Of a DNA stretch of 64,000 nt, positions 25,839 through 35,814 are shown piece after piece. The stretch comes from Trichobilharzia szidati (taxonomy: Eukaryota > Platyhelminthes > Trematoda > Strigeidida > Schistosomatidae), in assembly GCA_944472155.2 (NCBI GenBank), contig OX235272.1, forward strand, positions 97,284,020 through 97,348,019, written 5' to 3'. How positions within the stretch are numbered: position 1 is the first letter of the stretch; each line of letters opens with the position of its first letter. The notes beneath the pieces are model-generated. The model was not told where the DNA came from, did not search any database, and saw only the letters and a list, made by a program, of their open reading frames with translations. Made by a program: the position numbers and the translations under genes.

Positions 25839-26286
25839 TATGTATATATAATCATACGTGTTTAAGGGAGAATAATAGAATCATAGAAAGTTAAAGAGAT
25901 GATTATGTAATCATCTGTGTTGCATATACACATGATGATTTCATGCCGAAATGTTGTGTACACTGAATACACAAATAAGTCTCTCCCTCACACGCACACA
26001 CACACGCCCAAAAGAGTACTGTCATATGGACCATACTACTACCATTACTATTCAATAATAATATTATTATTATTATTATTATTGTAAATTCCACTGCATA
26101 AATTTAAAGTTTCTTTCAAGTCAACTGAAGAAAGATATTACAATCCTATTCACATCATACATACAAACCTCTTCTTTTTTCATCATCTTAAAAGAGACTT
26201 TATAATTAGAAACAGAATATTAAATTGAATGTTGAATATTGAACATTGAGCAGAAAGAAATTATGCATGTTAATTGAATATTTCAG
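24761..26286. other. No gene; AT-rich with several microsatellites
   Basis: It contains TATATA near 25175, GT/GA tracts at 25390-25420, CTCT/CACA at 25467-25495, a long interrupted AT tract at 25798-25840 and an ATT run at 26055-26083. The final nine bases (ATATTTCAG at 26278-26286) look like a splice acceptor. Confidence 0.45.
25798..25840. repeat. (AT)n microsatellite, interrupted
   Basis: A TA dinucleotide tract with one ACAT interruption. Confidence 0.9.
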
Positions 26287-26544
26287 TTGTTGACCGTAAT
26301 TCTATTACATTCATATCTGTATGAATGTTTTATGATACCTAACAAAGTTAAAATTTATTTTGGAAATTTTTTTAGTTATGGCGCATTGAATTGTCATCTT
26401 CTGTCTTACCTAACAACAAGAAAGCATAAATTAGAAAAAATAAAAGATTTGATTTCTATAAGATGTGAAGAAATAGAAAGAATTTGTTTTATTTTATCAT
26501 TGAATCATTATTTTATGATTGATAGAACTCATGATATTATATAA
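26287..26544 (+). CDS. Candidate terminal exon, unrecognised product
   Basis: I do not recognise this peptide. A CAG acceptor at 26284-26286 is followed at once by an open frame of 85 codons to a TAA-type stop at 26542-26544. An in-frame TGA stands at 26275-26277, just upstream of the acceptor, so the open frame and the putative exon start almost together. The peptide is hydrophobic at first (LLTVILLHSYLYECF) and then has a charged helix-like run (TTRKHKLEKIKDLIS) with CEEIERICF. Codons are very AT-rich, like the surroundings, so a chance frame is a real possibility. No partner exon is seen nearby. Confidence 0.25.
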   Translation: MLTVILLHSYLYECFMIPNKVKIYFGNFFSYGALNCHLLSYLTTRKHKLEKIKDLISIRCEEIERICFILSLNHYFMIDRTHDII

Positions 26545-26654
26545 TCAGATAAAGCCAACTAGTCGGAGTTGAATGGTGAGTAGTGAGTATCACAAGGGAT
26601 AAAACAGACTAGAGACAGACTCTTGGTTCAAATCCTTCTGATACTTAATTTCTG

Positions 26655-26755
26655 AAGTTAGACATGACTTAGAGAATCAATAAGAATTAGTGAGTTACAG
26701 ACAGCTGCTTCGTCCTAATTCGGCACTGTTCACGAGGGATCCCCGGGAAAGTCAT
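26655..26755 (-). mobile_element. Family A fragment (tail and hammerhead, minus strand)
   Basis: The inverted tail (GACTTAGAGAATC) leads into the hammerhead region, read on the minus strand as GGAC-GAAG-CAGCTGTC. GAAA has become GAAG and the CTGANGA side is lost. It ends abruptly near 26755, just before a LINE fragment. Confidence 0.55.
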
Positions 26756-26764
26756 GTTCCGTAA

Positions 26765-27400
26765 TGCCTTAATTCTCTTTTTATTCTCTTGGATTCCGAG
26801 TGAAACATTGGGCTTCAAGAGCATACCTTCATTTGGTCTTGTTCTCCACAGTCCTCTCTAGCTGACTCTACGACTGCCCACAAGCTCTAATCTCCCCCAT
26901 GTAACTCTCCGATACCCAACTCGTCGTTTTCTATTCGTGTTCCACTTTAGTGCCTGATAAGTGATGTCACTGAACAGTTTTCTCGGAATGTGAACGATCC
27001 ATCTCCACTTCCCTCAGCATATTAATTGGGCAATGGGTTCTTGGTTGGTTCGTTCCCAGAGTTTTTTGTTGCCAATTATTTCTAGCCATCTGATCTTCAC
27101 TCTCGAGCCAGCGAACGTAGTTAGTGATGAAAATCTGCAATAGCTTGTTGGAAATGCTTTTGGTGATTGGCATGCCAAGTCCCGAACCATATTATACCAC
27201 TAAATGACTTGATATTTATGTTGAATGTTGTCCTGATCTTATTCCTTATGCTGGTTGCAGTAGATTTCCACACTGACTTCACAATGATGGTCTGTCTTGC
27301 TTTTCTAACTCTAACTTTGATATCCCTATCCGTGCTGCTACCTGTATTTGAAACGATGCTACATCCTACAATCCCCACAAACTCCTGCAAATCAACACTC
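26765..27400 (-). mobile_element. RTE-like LINE, 3' end fragment
   Basis: Minus-strand frames give RDIKVRVRKARQTI and VWKSTATSIRNKIR, the same C-terminal domain as the 21048-22090 copy (EDIKARIGKARQAF, VWRSTTLSIKNKIR). They continue through a WHANHQKHFQQAI block to the 3' terminus (complement of TTCCGAGTGAAACATTGGGC). Multiple frameshifts; 5'-truncated. Confidence 0.8.
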
Positions 27401-28079
27401 GTGTCTTTATTTCAGTGAATATATATTACTAACTGAACTATATCAATTGAACGGTTGTTAATACTATTAGTAATCAAATTTATATGGCATTAAACTGAAA
27501 ATTTCCAACTACTAAACGACTTCGCAGTCAAGGTCATGAAGAGATGATGGCTGTATAATTTGAAATATTCACTTCACATGGAAGTTAGAAGTGGAGATAT
27601 TCTCTGGAAGAATAGTGAAAGCTACATAATTAAACCATCCTGCTCAGAGAACAGAACAACACCAAAGAATGGATTCCATTGTCTTTTTCATTACGATAAT
27701 CTAACTTCTAAAATGATGAATTTCGTTTTTCTGATTAAGAAGTTCAATGGTGTAGCAGATCTAAATCAGAACCATGAAGCTAAATGATTTTGAGAACACT
27801 TGAATATTAAATATTTTAGAGAACATTTTATTTTTCCACTCAACATGATTGAAGCTACCAGGAAATATGAGTCTAAGAGAAATCAGATGTCATCGTGTTT
27901 TCAAAATCACCATTTGTCTGATTACACACAATATACTGTTATTTGATGGATAATGATTGACAATGGAATCCAGGAGCCTGACTCATCCTATCTAAGACTA
28001 GTCAAGTTTATGTACCTGCATTCCCCTGAGTGATAGTGTTTCCAACAGATTTGTGTCTCACTAGAGTCACCATGATTTA
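27401..28079. other. No gene recognised
   Basis: An open frame at 27560-27787 (+) has a reasonably mixed composition but no acceptor, donor or family resemblance. The segment from about 27960 shares TGTACCTGCATTCCC with 24900 and 30303, suggesting an undefined dispersed repeat. Confidence 0.35.
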
Positions 28080-28325
28080 ATTGACGGCAAGTTACACTCA
28101 TGGTCTGAGGACACCATTGGGTGATATCATGCGCCAGGCCGTCGCTCGAGTGGAAACCAACTGAGAAACGATCAGTTGGGCGTGACTGAGAGAGTGACGT
28201 GGAGGAGAGCGTGTGAGAAGGGGATGAGAGACTATGAGCGATCTTGAGCCCAGCTAAAGAGGACTGAAGAGAATAGGATGAAGCAGAGGTGTACTGTTGA
28301 AGCCCAAGGGAACAATAATAATACA
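28080..28325 (+). mobile_element. RTE-like LINE, extreme 3' end
   Basis: It matches the last 240 bases of the other plus-strand LINE ends: TGAGGACACCATTGGGTGATATCA, TGGGCGTGACTGAGAGAGTGACG, then TTGAAGCCCAAGGGAACAATAATAATA. The middle of the terminal signature is deleted (GAAGCCC joined to AAGGGAA). It is a dead fragment. Confidence 0.7.
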
Positions 28326-28754
28326 TTCTCATGGTATCGTAATACCTTCATTACTGGGAGGAGGCATGTTAACAGAGATCAAGTATTTCAGACTAACGAT
28401 ATCAGTCAACAATGTAAAACTAAGTATTCCACCCAGCTGTTGTGGAAGCAGATTTCTACATTTAATGGACGACCTAGCTGAAATAAAATAGCTGGTGGAA
28501 ACGCTCATTAAATGATCTTAGTAATATTTCAGTTGTGGGATGCTCAGCTCCATGGTTTACGCTGTTCTTCCACAGAGATCTTCTAGTCAGATTCTTTTGT
28601 CTCCTGACAATATTAAGTCTATTGCTGTCTTGCCATAAAGGGTATCATTAGAATTTCTTTAAGTCACTGATAAACTTTACGGCCAATCATCTACATATTC
28701 TCTCCAGTAATTAGTGATAAAAAATTTGTTTTGAGTAATAGTGTTTATTGGATG

Positions 28755-29020
28755 AAGGATTTCATCATAAGCTAACATCAGTTAGAGAACCATTGAAAAA
28801 CCTGGAAGTATTGGAAAGCTGTTTCGTCGACCACTGTCTACGAGCTCGCCTTGTAACCATTAAGTGCTGGGTTCGAACCCAGGGGGTGTGCGCTGATGAA
28901 GAGTCCCAAACTAGGACGAAATAGCTGTCCAGTACTCCCAGGTTTTCCAATGGTTCTCTAATTTATGTCAGCTCATGATGAAATCTTTCAACCAATCAAA
29001 CAAAATCCCTATGAAACCAA
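28755..29020. mobile_element. Family A element with inverted tail stub and the best hammerhead
   Basis: A minus-strand tail (28758-28828) ends inside its own hammerhead. It is fused to a sense copy that lacks the 5' segment but has the tRNA-like head (CTACGAGCTCGCCTTGTAACC, B box GGGTTCGAACCC), the hammerhead (28881-28945) and the complete tail to CCAATGTTTG. The two tails can pair, so the transcript could fold back around the ribozyme. Confidence 0.8.
28881..28945 (+). ncRNA. Hammerhead-ribozyme-like motif (best sense copy)
   Basis: It shows the order expected of a type I hammerhead. The core word is ATGAAGA (28896-28902; consensus CTGANGA, so only the first base differs). Stem II is GTCC/GGAC (28903-28906 and 28914-28917) and the core GAAA is at 28918-28921. 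A very short stem III follows, then the cleavage triplet GTC at 28927-28929. Stem I is weakened: only about 4 pairs form between the sequence before the core and CAGTACTC. The short stem III matches what is known of the SM-alpha hammerhead of schistosomes. Activity of this copy is unknown. Confidence 0.6.
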
Positions 29021-29044
29021 TGTTTGAATATTAGTGTTTATATT

Positions 29045-29158
29045 TTTCTGTACGTTGAAGTTTCTACAGCGACTGGGCTGGTTTCCCGGGGTAGAGTCGT
29101 TAGCCCCACACTCAACCTCCCCTCTTCTTCCGGGCTTAGGACCGGCTAGTAAACTAGA
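29045..29158 (-). mobile_element. Family B SINE tail fragment, type 2
   Basis: On the minus strand it matches part of the type 2 tail (complement of CTCAACCTCCCCTCTTCTTCC). It stops at TAAACTAGATG, exactly where the plus-strand LINE begins. Confidence 0.55.
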
Positions 29159-29795
29159 TGCCAATCAATATCAACAGGAGAAATTTCAAGGAGGTTATCA
29201 CTTTCACTTATCTATTCATCATCGTTTCAACTGCAGGCAGTAGGGATGAAGGTATCACAGACAAGATTGGAAAGGTAAAACAGACCTTCATTACTCCAAG
29301 ATCAGTGTGGAAATCTATTGCACTTGGTATAAAGGACCGGATTCAGATTTTTGACGTTAATGTCAAGTCAGTGCTGTTATATGGTGCAGAGACTTTGCAT
29401 GTCAATCATCAAAAGCACTTCGAACAGGCTTCAGACTTTTTTAACCAACAACTACCTTCACTCCATACTGAAGGTCAGATGGCCAGAAAGGATTGGCAAC
29501 AAAAAACTCTGGCAACGAGCTAACCAATTACCCATAGCCCAACAAATGTGCCGCAGAAAATGAAGATGGATAGGAAACATACTGAAGAGGCTGTTGAATG
29601 AGTGATGCCACACACAAGCACTCAAGTGGACCTGGAAATGGAAATTACGAGTTGGTATTTGAGGGTGACAATGGAAAAGGTTGTGTTAGTTATGGACATT
29701 CGTGTAGCCAACTGCAGAGAACAGGATGAAATGGTGATATGCTGCTGAATCCCTGTGTTCCACTCGGAACCTAAGGGAATAATAATAATGAACGT
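29159..29795 (+). mobile_element. RTE-like LINE, C-terminal domain to 3' end
   Basis: A sense frame (to about 29523) gives FKEVITFTYLF, ITDKIGKVKQTFITPRSVWK and VKSVLLYGAETLHVNHQKHF, the classic post-palm block of RTE-like LINEs including the LLYGAET motif. A frameshift near 29450 moves to another frame. The rest runs to CTGTGTTCCACTCGGAACC and an AATAATAAT tail. It is better preserved than most copies here but still broken. Confidence 0.85.
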
Positions 29796-30489
29796 TTAGA
29801 TCATCTACGCTAAGTATCAAACATTTGAATCCGATAAATCACTGGGCTAGTAGTCTGGAGAATAGTTATTTATTTCACCTTTAATCATCGCCCGCTGCAT
29901 CAACGAAAGTCTTATATTGCAAGCAATCGTCATGCGCAATGAGCATTGTTATCAATCTGCTTAAAATTGCTGGCACGGCCGGTTAACTACCTAGAAGAAA
30001 GTCATATTAGCTTACTGATGCTAACTGGTCTTACCCACTAACCTAATCTAAGAAACTAATGTTGTAATGTTCTGGTCAGTTTTTGATCCTGGCTGTTCAT
30101 TTGTTGGTTTATTTTAGTAATTTCCGAAATTATCGTCCTAATTTCAATCGTTTGGAGTTCTGATAAACTGTTTTGTGCTTGTCCTTAAATCAAGTTTTAG
30201 TTCAGCTATACATTGATAATTTTCCATGACGGTTGTCTTAAACTACAAATTTTTGTTCTCTTTTAATTGTTTGGTCCATGGAGGGGGAAATTCATTACCT
30301 AGATGTGCCTGCATTCACCGAGTGTGATGACGTGGCTGCTAAGACTCGAATCAAGGAACTAGTGACTTCAAACACCAAAGCGTTATCTAGTAGGCCATGG
30401 AAACTGGTTCATATGCAACGGGTATGATTTGAAATAGTTTGTTCATACTTGCGACTACCCGTTAGCATATCTGGTCCTTTCTAGACTGC

Positions 30490-30985
30490 GGGGTCTGTGG
30501 GGATTTGGATTAATTTCAGTTGTTAGATTTTGTCACTAACCTACATGATTTGGAGAGACCAGTGAAAACGATGGGACACTGGACAAACACTTTTCCTAGT
30601 TTGGGACTCTTCAGCAGTCCACACGCACAACTTTATAAGGGCCGAACCCGGAACCTTTAGGTTAAGAGACCAAACACGTTGACTATTCAGTCACTTAGGC
30701 CGAAATTTAGTGATACGCGATCTCTCACTTGGTCAGTTTGTGACATAACGCTAGACCCAAACCACCGCCTTCGATGAGCATTCACACACTTTGATATGCT
30801 GCACTCCGCTGGCCACGACTTCTCACCACATCCAAAAGGCATCAGTAAGCCGACGACTGATATTTACGTTTTAGGATTTATGGGAATTTGGATTAATTCC
30901 GATTGCTATCTGAGTATCTGGTTGTCGTTAGCCATTGGTAATATCGAGACCACCGTTCAACTAGCTCATATACCAAAATAAGACA
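30490..30985 (-). mobile_element. Family A repeat, minus strand, with an extra tail start
   Basis: On the minus strand it has the tail (complement of TGTGGGGATTTGGATTAATTTC), hammerhead, tRNA-like head (complement of GGGCCGAACCCGGAACC) and 5' segment. Near 30875-30905 the tail-start word recurs (TTATGGGAATTTGGATTAATT), implying a second copy or partial duplication. Confidence 0.65.
30575..30625 (-). ncRNA. Hammerhead-like motif with intact CTGAAGA core
   Basis: On the minus strand CTGAAGA (30608-30614) is followed by GTCC (30604-30607), the loop AAACTA and GGA; two bases are then missing, so GAC-GAAA is read as GA-AAAG. GTC and CAGTG follow, and ACTG/CAGT gives 4 pairs of stem I. The deletion damages the second half of the core, so it is probably inactive. 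Confidence 0.5.
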
Positions 30986-31639
30986 GATCTATGGTTCGTT
31001 TTATGTTTGAATTACCTAATGAGTAAAATTACCTGTTAGTGGTTATTCGATGTAATAAGTGAAGAACACAGTTAATTCCACCCCTTTCATTTCACTATTT
31101 ACTATTTTAAACAGTTATCATTGTTATTAATATTTCCAACGAGATCAGTGATATTTCAAAAATAAGAGAATTCATTATTTTTTCTATCAAAAAGCATTCA
31201 TAACCCCTCTCATCAAATGTGTGTATGTGTGGCTGATTGCAAAATAACATCATCTGGAATCATCGCACCTACCACGTAGTTTATCATTTATCTAATTGCT
31301 AATTGGTTAACGCGATAAACTAACTCATCGACCAATAAAAATAATAATCGCTTCTAACAATAGAAACACAAAGATAAGCTGTTATACACACTTAATAGAT
31401 ATATGTATATATACGCGGATGTGCATAAGTATGTCTATGCTTATTATGATATAGGCATGCTTGTGTGTGTGCACGTTTGTTATTTAATGCAGAAAGGATA
31501 TTTGATAACTGTTTTAGTCAAATAATATGTATTAAATCAGGAGAGAGAGAAAAAAATAGGACGGACACGTATGTTGTTTATCTTAACTGACTAACTATCC
31601 GTTGTGTTCTCTCTTTGTTATTCATTGATACTGACAAAT

Positions 31640-31989
31640 AAAATAAATGTATATATGCACATTATTTGGATAATAACTTTTAATCCCCTTCTCTAATCAC
31701 ATATTTGTCTCGTTGAATATATAATATATACACTGTTCATATAAATTCTGTCCAGCATTCTTCAGTCTCATTGTGATAACATAACTACATGATAACAACA
31801 AGTGTATATTTATATCCCTGAAGAAATTATTAATTGAAGGTTATTTAAACGTACATCTAACCGTCGGTAGTTTTCATTGTCCTGCATTGTCTACGTTATA
31901 CTCAATTTATCTATTACCGTGTTAACAATAACGATTTTCCACTGGATAAAACTCTTTTTAAAAAACTTGATTATTTGATTATATCATCT
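31640..31989 (+). promoter_or_regulatory. 5' flank of the zinc-finger exon
   Basis: Repeat-free AT-rich DNA upstream of the zinc-finger start codon. The coding frame is open back to an in-frame TAA at 31858-31860, and no CAG acceptor lies between that stop and the ATG. The region is therefore more likely 5' UTR and promoter-proximal DNA than intron. No specific promoter element can be asserted. Confidence 0.35.
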
Positions 31990-32397
31990 ATGGATGCTTT
32001 AATTGAAGACTCCTCAAATCCGCGGATAATTCCTACCACAACCCATACTAACCATGATAACATTAATAACAATAACATTAATGGTAATAATCATATTGTG
32101 CCATCACAGCAATCTCCGATAATCAATGAAATTACACCAAGCGTGCCTATTACTCTCCCTTCACTTATTCCCAAACATGATGACAGCGATGAACACAGTA
32201 AAACTTTAATTCATGTATTACGTTGTAGACATTGTAGCTTTGAGTCCATTTTAAGATCACGTTTTGATAAACATTTGCCATGTTCACAAGAAATGGACAA
32301 TTATCAATTGTATACATGTTCAATATGTTCAACATGTTCAACATCACAACTAATCATGGATGAACACAGGAAAGTACATCATCCGAATGAGAGTAAA
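31990..32397 (+). CDS. First coding exon of a C2H2 zinc-finger protein
   Basis: This is probably a nuclear DNA-binding regulator. The likely start is ATG at 31990 (MDALIEDSSNP). The first 70 residues are disordered and N/T/P-rich (an NHDNINNNNINGNNH run), as is common in schistosome regulators. Two zinc-finger modules follow. The first is CRHC with x12 to H and then an unusual H-x2-C ending (FDKHLPC). The second is CSIC-x12-H-x3-H (DEHRKVH), a canonical C2H2 finger. A GTGAGT donor at 32398-32403 interrupts the frame; read-through meets a stop after only 9 more codons, so splicing is expected. Further exons are not seen in the remaining 31 kb, implying a long intron. The finger type is clear; the gene family is not. 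Confidence 0.75.
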
Positions 32398-32403
32398 GTG
32401 AGT
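32398..32403 (+). promoter_or_regulatory. Splice donor of the zinc-finger exon
   Basis: GTGAGT directly after the AGTAAA end of the exon, a strong match to the metazoan 5' splice-site consensus. Confidence 0.65.
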
Positions 32404-32624
32404 TCTTGTCTTTCTTTTATTCTATAATTTTCATATATATATCTTTAATAACAAAACACTTATTGATATTAGTAACATCAATGTTTTAAATTATATCGAA
32501 TCCATAATATCAATCGATTACAGTTCAAAAGTATCTGTCAGTAATAATATACTCAGAAATGTTATATTAAACTGAATATCAGATAAATTAAGAAAAATAA
32601 TGCAGAATTTGTGAATTTATAGGT

Positions 32625-32855
32625 TCCACAGAAGGTCAGGGTAGCAATATCAACTGGACCTGTTTCTTTTGCACATAGAACACTGACTGTTTTAAGTGAA
32701 TTGCAATGAACTCTACTGTTTGGAGAGTTTGGTATCTAGGTGGCTTCGGTAATTTATTCGATACGCGATAGATGGTAGAGAAAGATTCATCAGTGTTAGC
32801 TCTGTGGCCTGTTTGGACCAGATGGTCGAATGTTAAACTACAGATAGTCATTTTT
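32625..32855 (-). mobile_element. Penelope-like element fragment (C-terminal end)
   Basis: The minus-strand frame (32636-32851) gives HLVQTGHRANTDESFSTIYRV, then KLPKPPRYQTLQTVE and YVQKKQVQ. This is the segment after the GIY-YIG core in Penelope-like elements and matches the same blocks at 37190-37470 and 45110-45320. It lies in the presumed first intron of the zinc-finger gene, antisense to it. Confidence 0.75.
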
Positions 32856-33384
32856 AATAATCAAGTACTTCTGAAGAAATATGGAGTTCTTTTTATGTGG
32901 GATTTATGGAGCCCTAATTAAACGTGAACATAGTAAATATTGTCGAATAGTTCCAAACTAATATATAAAGTAAGCATGTCATTGCAATTTGGTTGAGATT
33001 CCACACAGTCCTACTACTTCCTCATGTACACACTTGAATATAGTTGAATTTTTATTCGCTATAGAATGGTCTGTACATGCCTAGGCTAGCCCATCTTTGA
33101 GCTCATATCATTCATTGGTAAATACTTGAAAATCAAACTGAACATGTTTGTCAATCAGTGATATTTATGCATTTCAGTTTGTTAGAATAAGCAGATACGT
33201 GTACTTTATTAGGTGACAGCTGCTTACATTTTATATATCTTGTTATGAAGGATTGATAACGTGATGAGCGGACAAAGTTTATATGACTTTTCGTTTGTAC
33301 ATTTAGACTGCTCTGTCACTTCTGAAAGGAAAAAAGAACTGAGGAAAATTTAGTGGAATGTCTCAATCGATAGTAATTTTTTCA

Positions 33385-33612
33385 TCCCTTTGCATTCAGA
33401 ATAGAGCATAGGGCTTCGAACTCAAGCTTTGAAATTTCAGAAGCGGTGTTTTTGTCTACGAAGTAGGGTTTTCAACCTTAAACCCAACCTTCCCTATTTA
33501 CCTGGTGACTTACTATAGGCTAAATGAGGTGGACGAGTGTATCGGTAGGGAGTCGAACGCAGATGACGCATGTGGTCGGCGAGCATTCTACCATTGAACC
33601 ACAACCGATAGT
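33385..33612 (-). mobile_element. Family B SINE, tail type 2
   Basis: On the minus strand it has a tRNA-like head (complement of 33538-33610, with GGTTCAATGGTAGAATGCTCGCCGACC and a B box GAGTTCGACTCCC in altered form) followed by the type 2 tail to a LINE-like end (complement of ATAGAGCATAGGGCTTCG). Confidence 0.75.
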
Positions 33613-34577
33613 AATAAAGCCTCATATTCGGATGTTGCTTATACATACAGACACAGACGGACAAATATTTTACTGATTACTGTAGTATGATACACGAAAC
33701 TCAAAGTATCACCAATCCATGAGCGAGAATAAAAACACTGAACACTACTAAAACCGAATGTCCTCTTCAGTATGGTCATGATTGTTGTAGTAGTACTCGT
33801 TGTAGTAAACTCTTCCAGCTAATTACCAATACTATAATTATGACATAAAAGAAACTCTGAAGTATTCCTGGTATACTTGCTATACTCTCAAAAGTATTTG
33901 AGAAATTTAAATGTGAAATGGAGAAGAAATGATGTGCTTCTGTACACACATACGCACACTGTTGTATTCATGTCAGCACATACAACTGCTTACTTGTATC
34001 GAATTTTGAATATTAGGCTCATTTTATTCAAAAATAAATATTGTTTATTTCGATATGGTGATATTTAATTCTTTGGTACAGTACTGTACTATTGAACATA
34101 AGTAGTATGTCAATCATTCTCTAGGTGATATTTTTTATTTAAAAATTATTTTCACTCTGTATTAGATTTATATGTAAATGGTTGTGTGTGTTTATGTGAT
34201 TGACACAGAAGTGAGTAAATCTACCCTCAAGTGAGTTGATAATAATAAATACCCAATGGAAGTAGACTGTACAGACATTATAAGAAGGAATGTCACAGTT
34301 AACAGTTTTAAAATACAAAAATAGAGAGAAAAAGCACAATAACACTTCCTTCCACAAAGTAAGGGTTTAAACACGAAAAATCAGCAGTGTTTCAGTAACT
34401 TAGCCTACTGGTCTTCTAATTAATTAGTTCATTCATTCATTATTGTAGGGTATAGGCGATAAATTGTGAAGTGATTTGTGGTATCTTAATCCGCACCTTT
34501 ATAGTTACCTCTTCCAATGGATTTGTTACGAGTGATTTCCTTTCAGTCATAATATTCTTCTTATGTATGACAAGTTG

Positions 34578-34812
34578 TGCGTTGGTGGTTTAATGGTAGA
34601 ATGCTCACTAGCCGGGTTCGACTCCCATCCGAAACGCTCCCAAACCTCCTCTTGCTTACCAACAGGTAATAATTCCGAAGAAGAGGGAAGATGGGTTGTC
34701 AGGCTAGCAACGCCACCTTGTCAAAAAGAAATCACTGCTACTGAAACCTCAGTGTTGAAGTTTGAAGTTCGGTGTTCTTTTCAGAACACAAAGAATGAAG
34801 AAAAGAAATCCA
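34578..34812 (+). mobile_element. Family B SINE, tail type 2
   Basis: The head GCGTTGGTGGTTTAATGGTAGAATGC has the B box GGGTTCGACTCCC, and GAAACGC closes the acceptor-like stem. The tail contains GAAGATGGGTTGTCAGGCTAGC and AAATCACTGCTACTGAAACC. The head is shortened between A and B boxes. Confidence 0.75.
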
Positions 34813-34831
34813 ATTTTTTTAATTTTTTGAT

Positions 34832-35006
34832 TATAGTTTGATTCCACACCGTATTTTTGGTACAAGTATGGAATTTTCAGCATATGATATAGGTAGCCCA
34901 AATTTAGCAGGCCGACCATTGCTATCAGGTGTACGTCGGCAGGGCATCGAACCCCGGACCATTTGCATGGTCGGCGAGTGTCATAACCGCTGTGCTACCA
35001 AAGCAA
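34832..35006 (-). mobile_element. Family B SINE, tail type 1
   Basis: On the minus strand the head (complement of 34931-35005: GGTAGCACAGCGGTTATGAC, B box GGGGTTCGATGCC) is followed by CCTGATAGCAATGGTCGGCC, GGGCTACCTATATCATATGC and GGTGTGGAATCAAAC. This is the same tail as the 10612 copy and is full length. Confidence 0.85.
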
Positions 35007-35079
35007 ATTCAAACGTACTTGCCATTTTCATATAAAGAAATGAGTACATTAATTTGGGACTAATCAACTGAATAGGCTT

Positions 35080-35235
35080 TTTTTCTTTCAGTAATAATGA
35101 AGTTACTATTTACTGAATGGGTTCACTAGTCCTTCCTCGACTTTGACTCTTTTCCGGGTTTAGAATAGGCTAATAAACTAGATGAGGCTGAGTATGTGTT
35201 TTTGCCTGGGCTCGAACTACGCATCTGCTCTGTAA
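35080..35235 (-). mobile_element. Family B SINE fragment, tail type 2
   Basis: Only the B-box area (complement of GCCTGGGCTCGAACTACGC) and the first half of the tail are recognisable on the minus strand. It shares TAAACTAGATG with the fragment at 29045-29158. Confidence 0.45.
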
Positions 35236-35564
35236 CAAACAAAAATATAATTAACAAAATCACTCAGTGTAGATGATGTGGACGATAGTTTGGTATGAAG
35301 TACCTTTCAATCAAGAGTTTAACTTATTGGTTACTTCATGTTAATTGCACTGAAAGAATTACTTGTCAGTTTCATTAAGACATTTTTCTTAATGCTGTGA
35401 AACGAGAATAATGGTAATTATGTCTGCATTTTTAGGTAAAATCTAAGTCATCAAAATGTATTGAAGGTATCAGCAAACAGAATAAGAAACAGTACTGCAC
35501 TCAGCTTATGCAATAATCACTAGCATTTTTAAAGTTAATTCTATATAAAGTTAAAATTCACTGG

Positions 35565-35760
35565 CCACCGAATTTCATCTCATTGGCTGAGTAGTTGACG
35601 GGGTCGCCTGGTAACTCGAAGATCCTGAGTTGAACTTCATAATGGGGTCATGTGTGTTTACCTTTGAGGAGTTTTTTGACTACATGGGAAGGAGCTGTCC
35701 AGTATAATTCTCTGACTGATATCAGTAAGTAACAAAACGGAAACTTGAGATAAACAATTT
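35565..35760 (+). mobile_element. Family A repeat, sense copy
   Basis: It has the pre-head word CACTGGCCACCGAATTTC, the head (ATTGGCTGAGTAGTTGACGG; GGTAACTCGAAGATCCTGAG), a decayed hammerhead (TGAGGAG then GGAGCTGTCCAGTAT) and a partial tail with GACTGATATCAG. Confidence 0.65.
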
Positions 35761-35814
35761 CTCACCGTACAGTGTACAAGTTTAATGTTTTATAATGGAT
35801 GACATATATATATA

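Noticed and set aside
28893..28902. Three-base insertion in the hammerhead core (CTGATGA then AGA)
   Set aside because: Comparison with other copies shows the core should be aligned as the seven bases directly before GTCC (CTGAAGA-type), so the apparent CTGATGA plus insertion is an alignment artefact.
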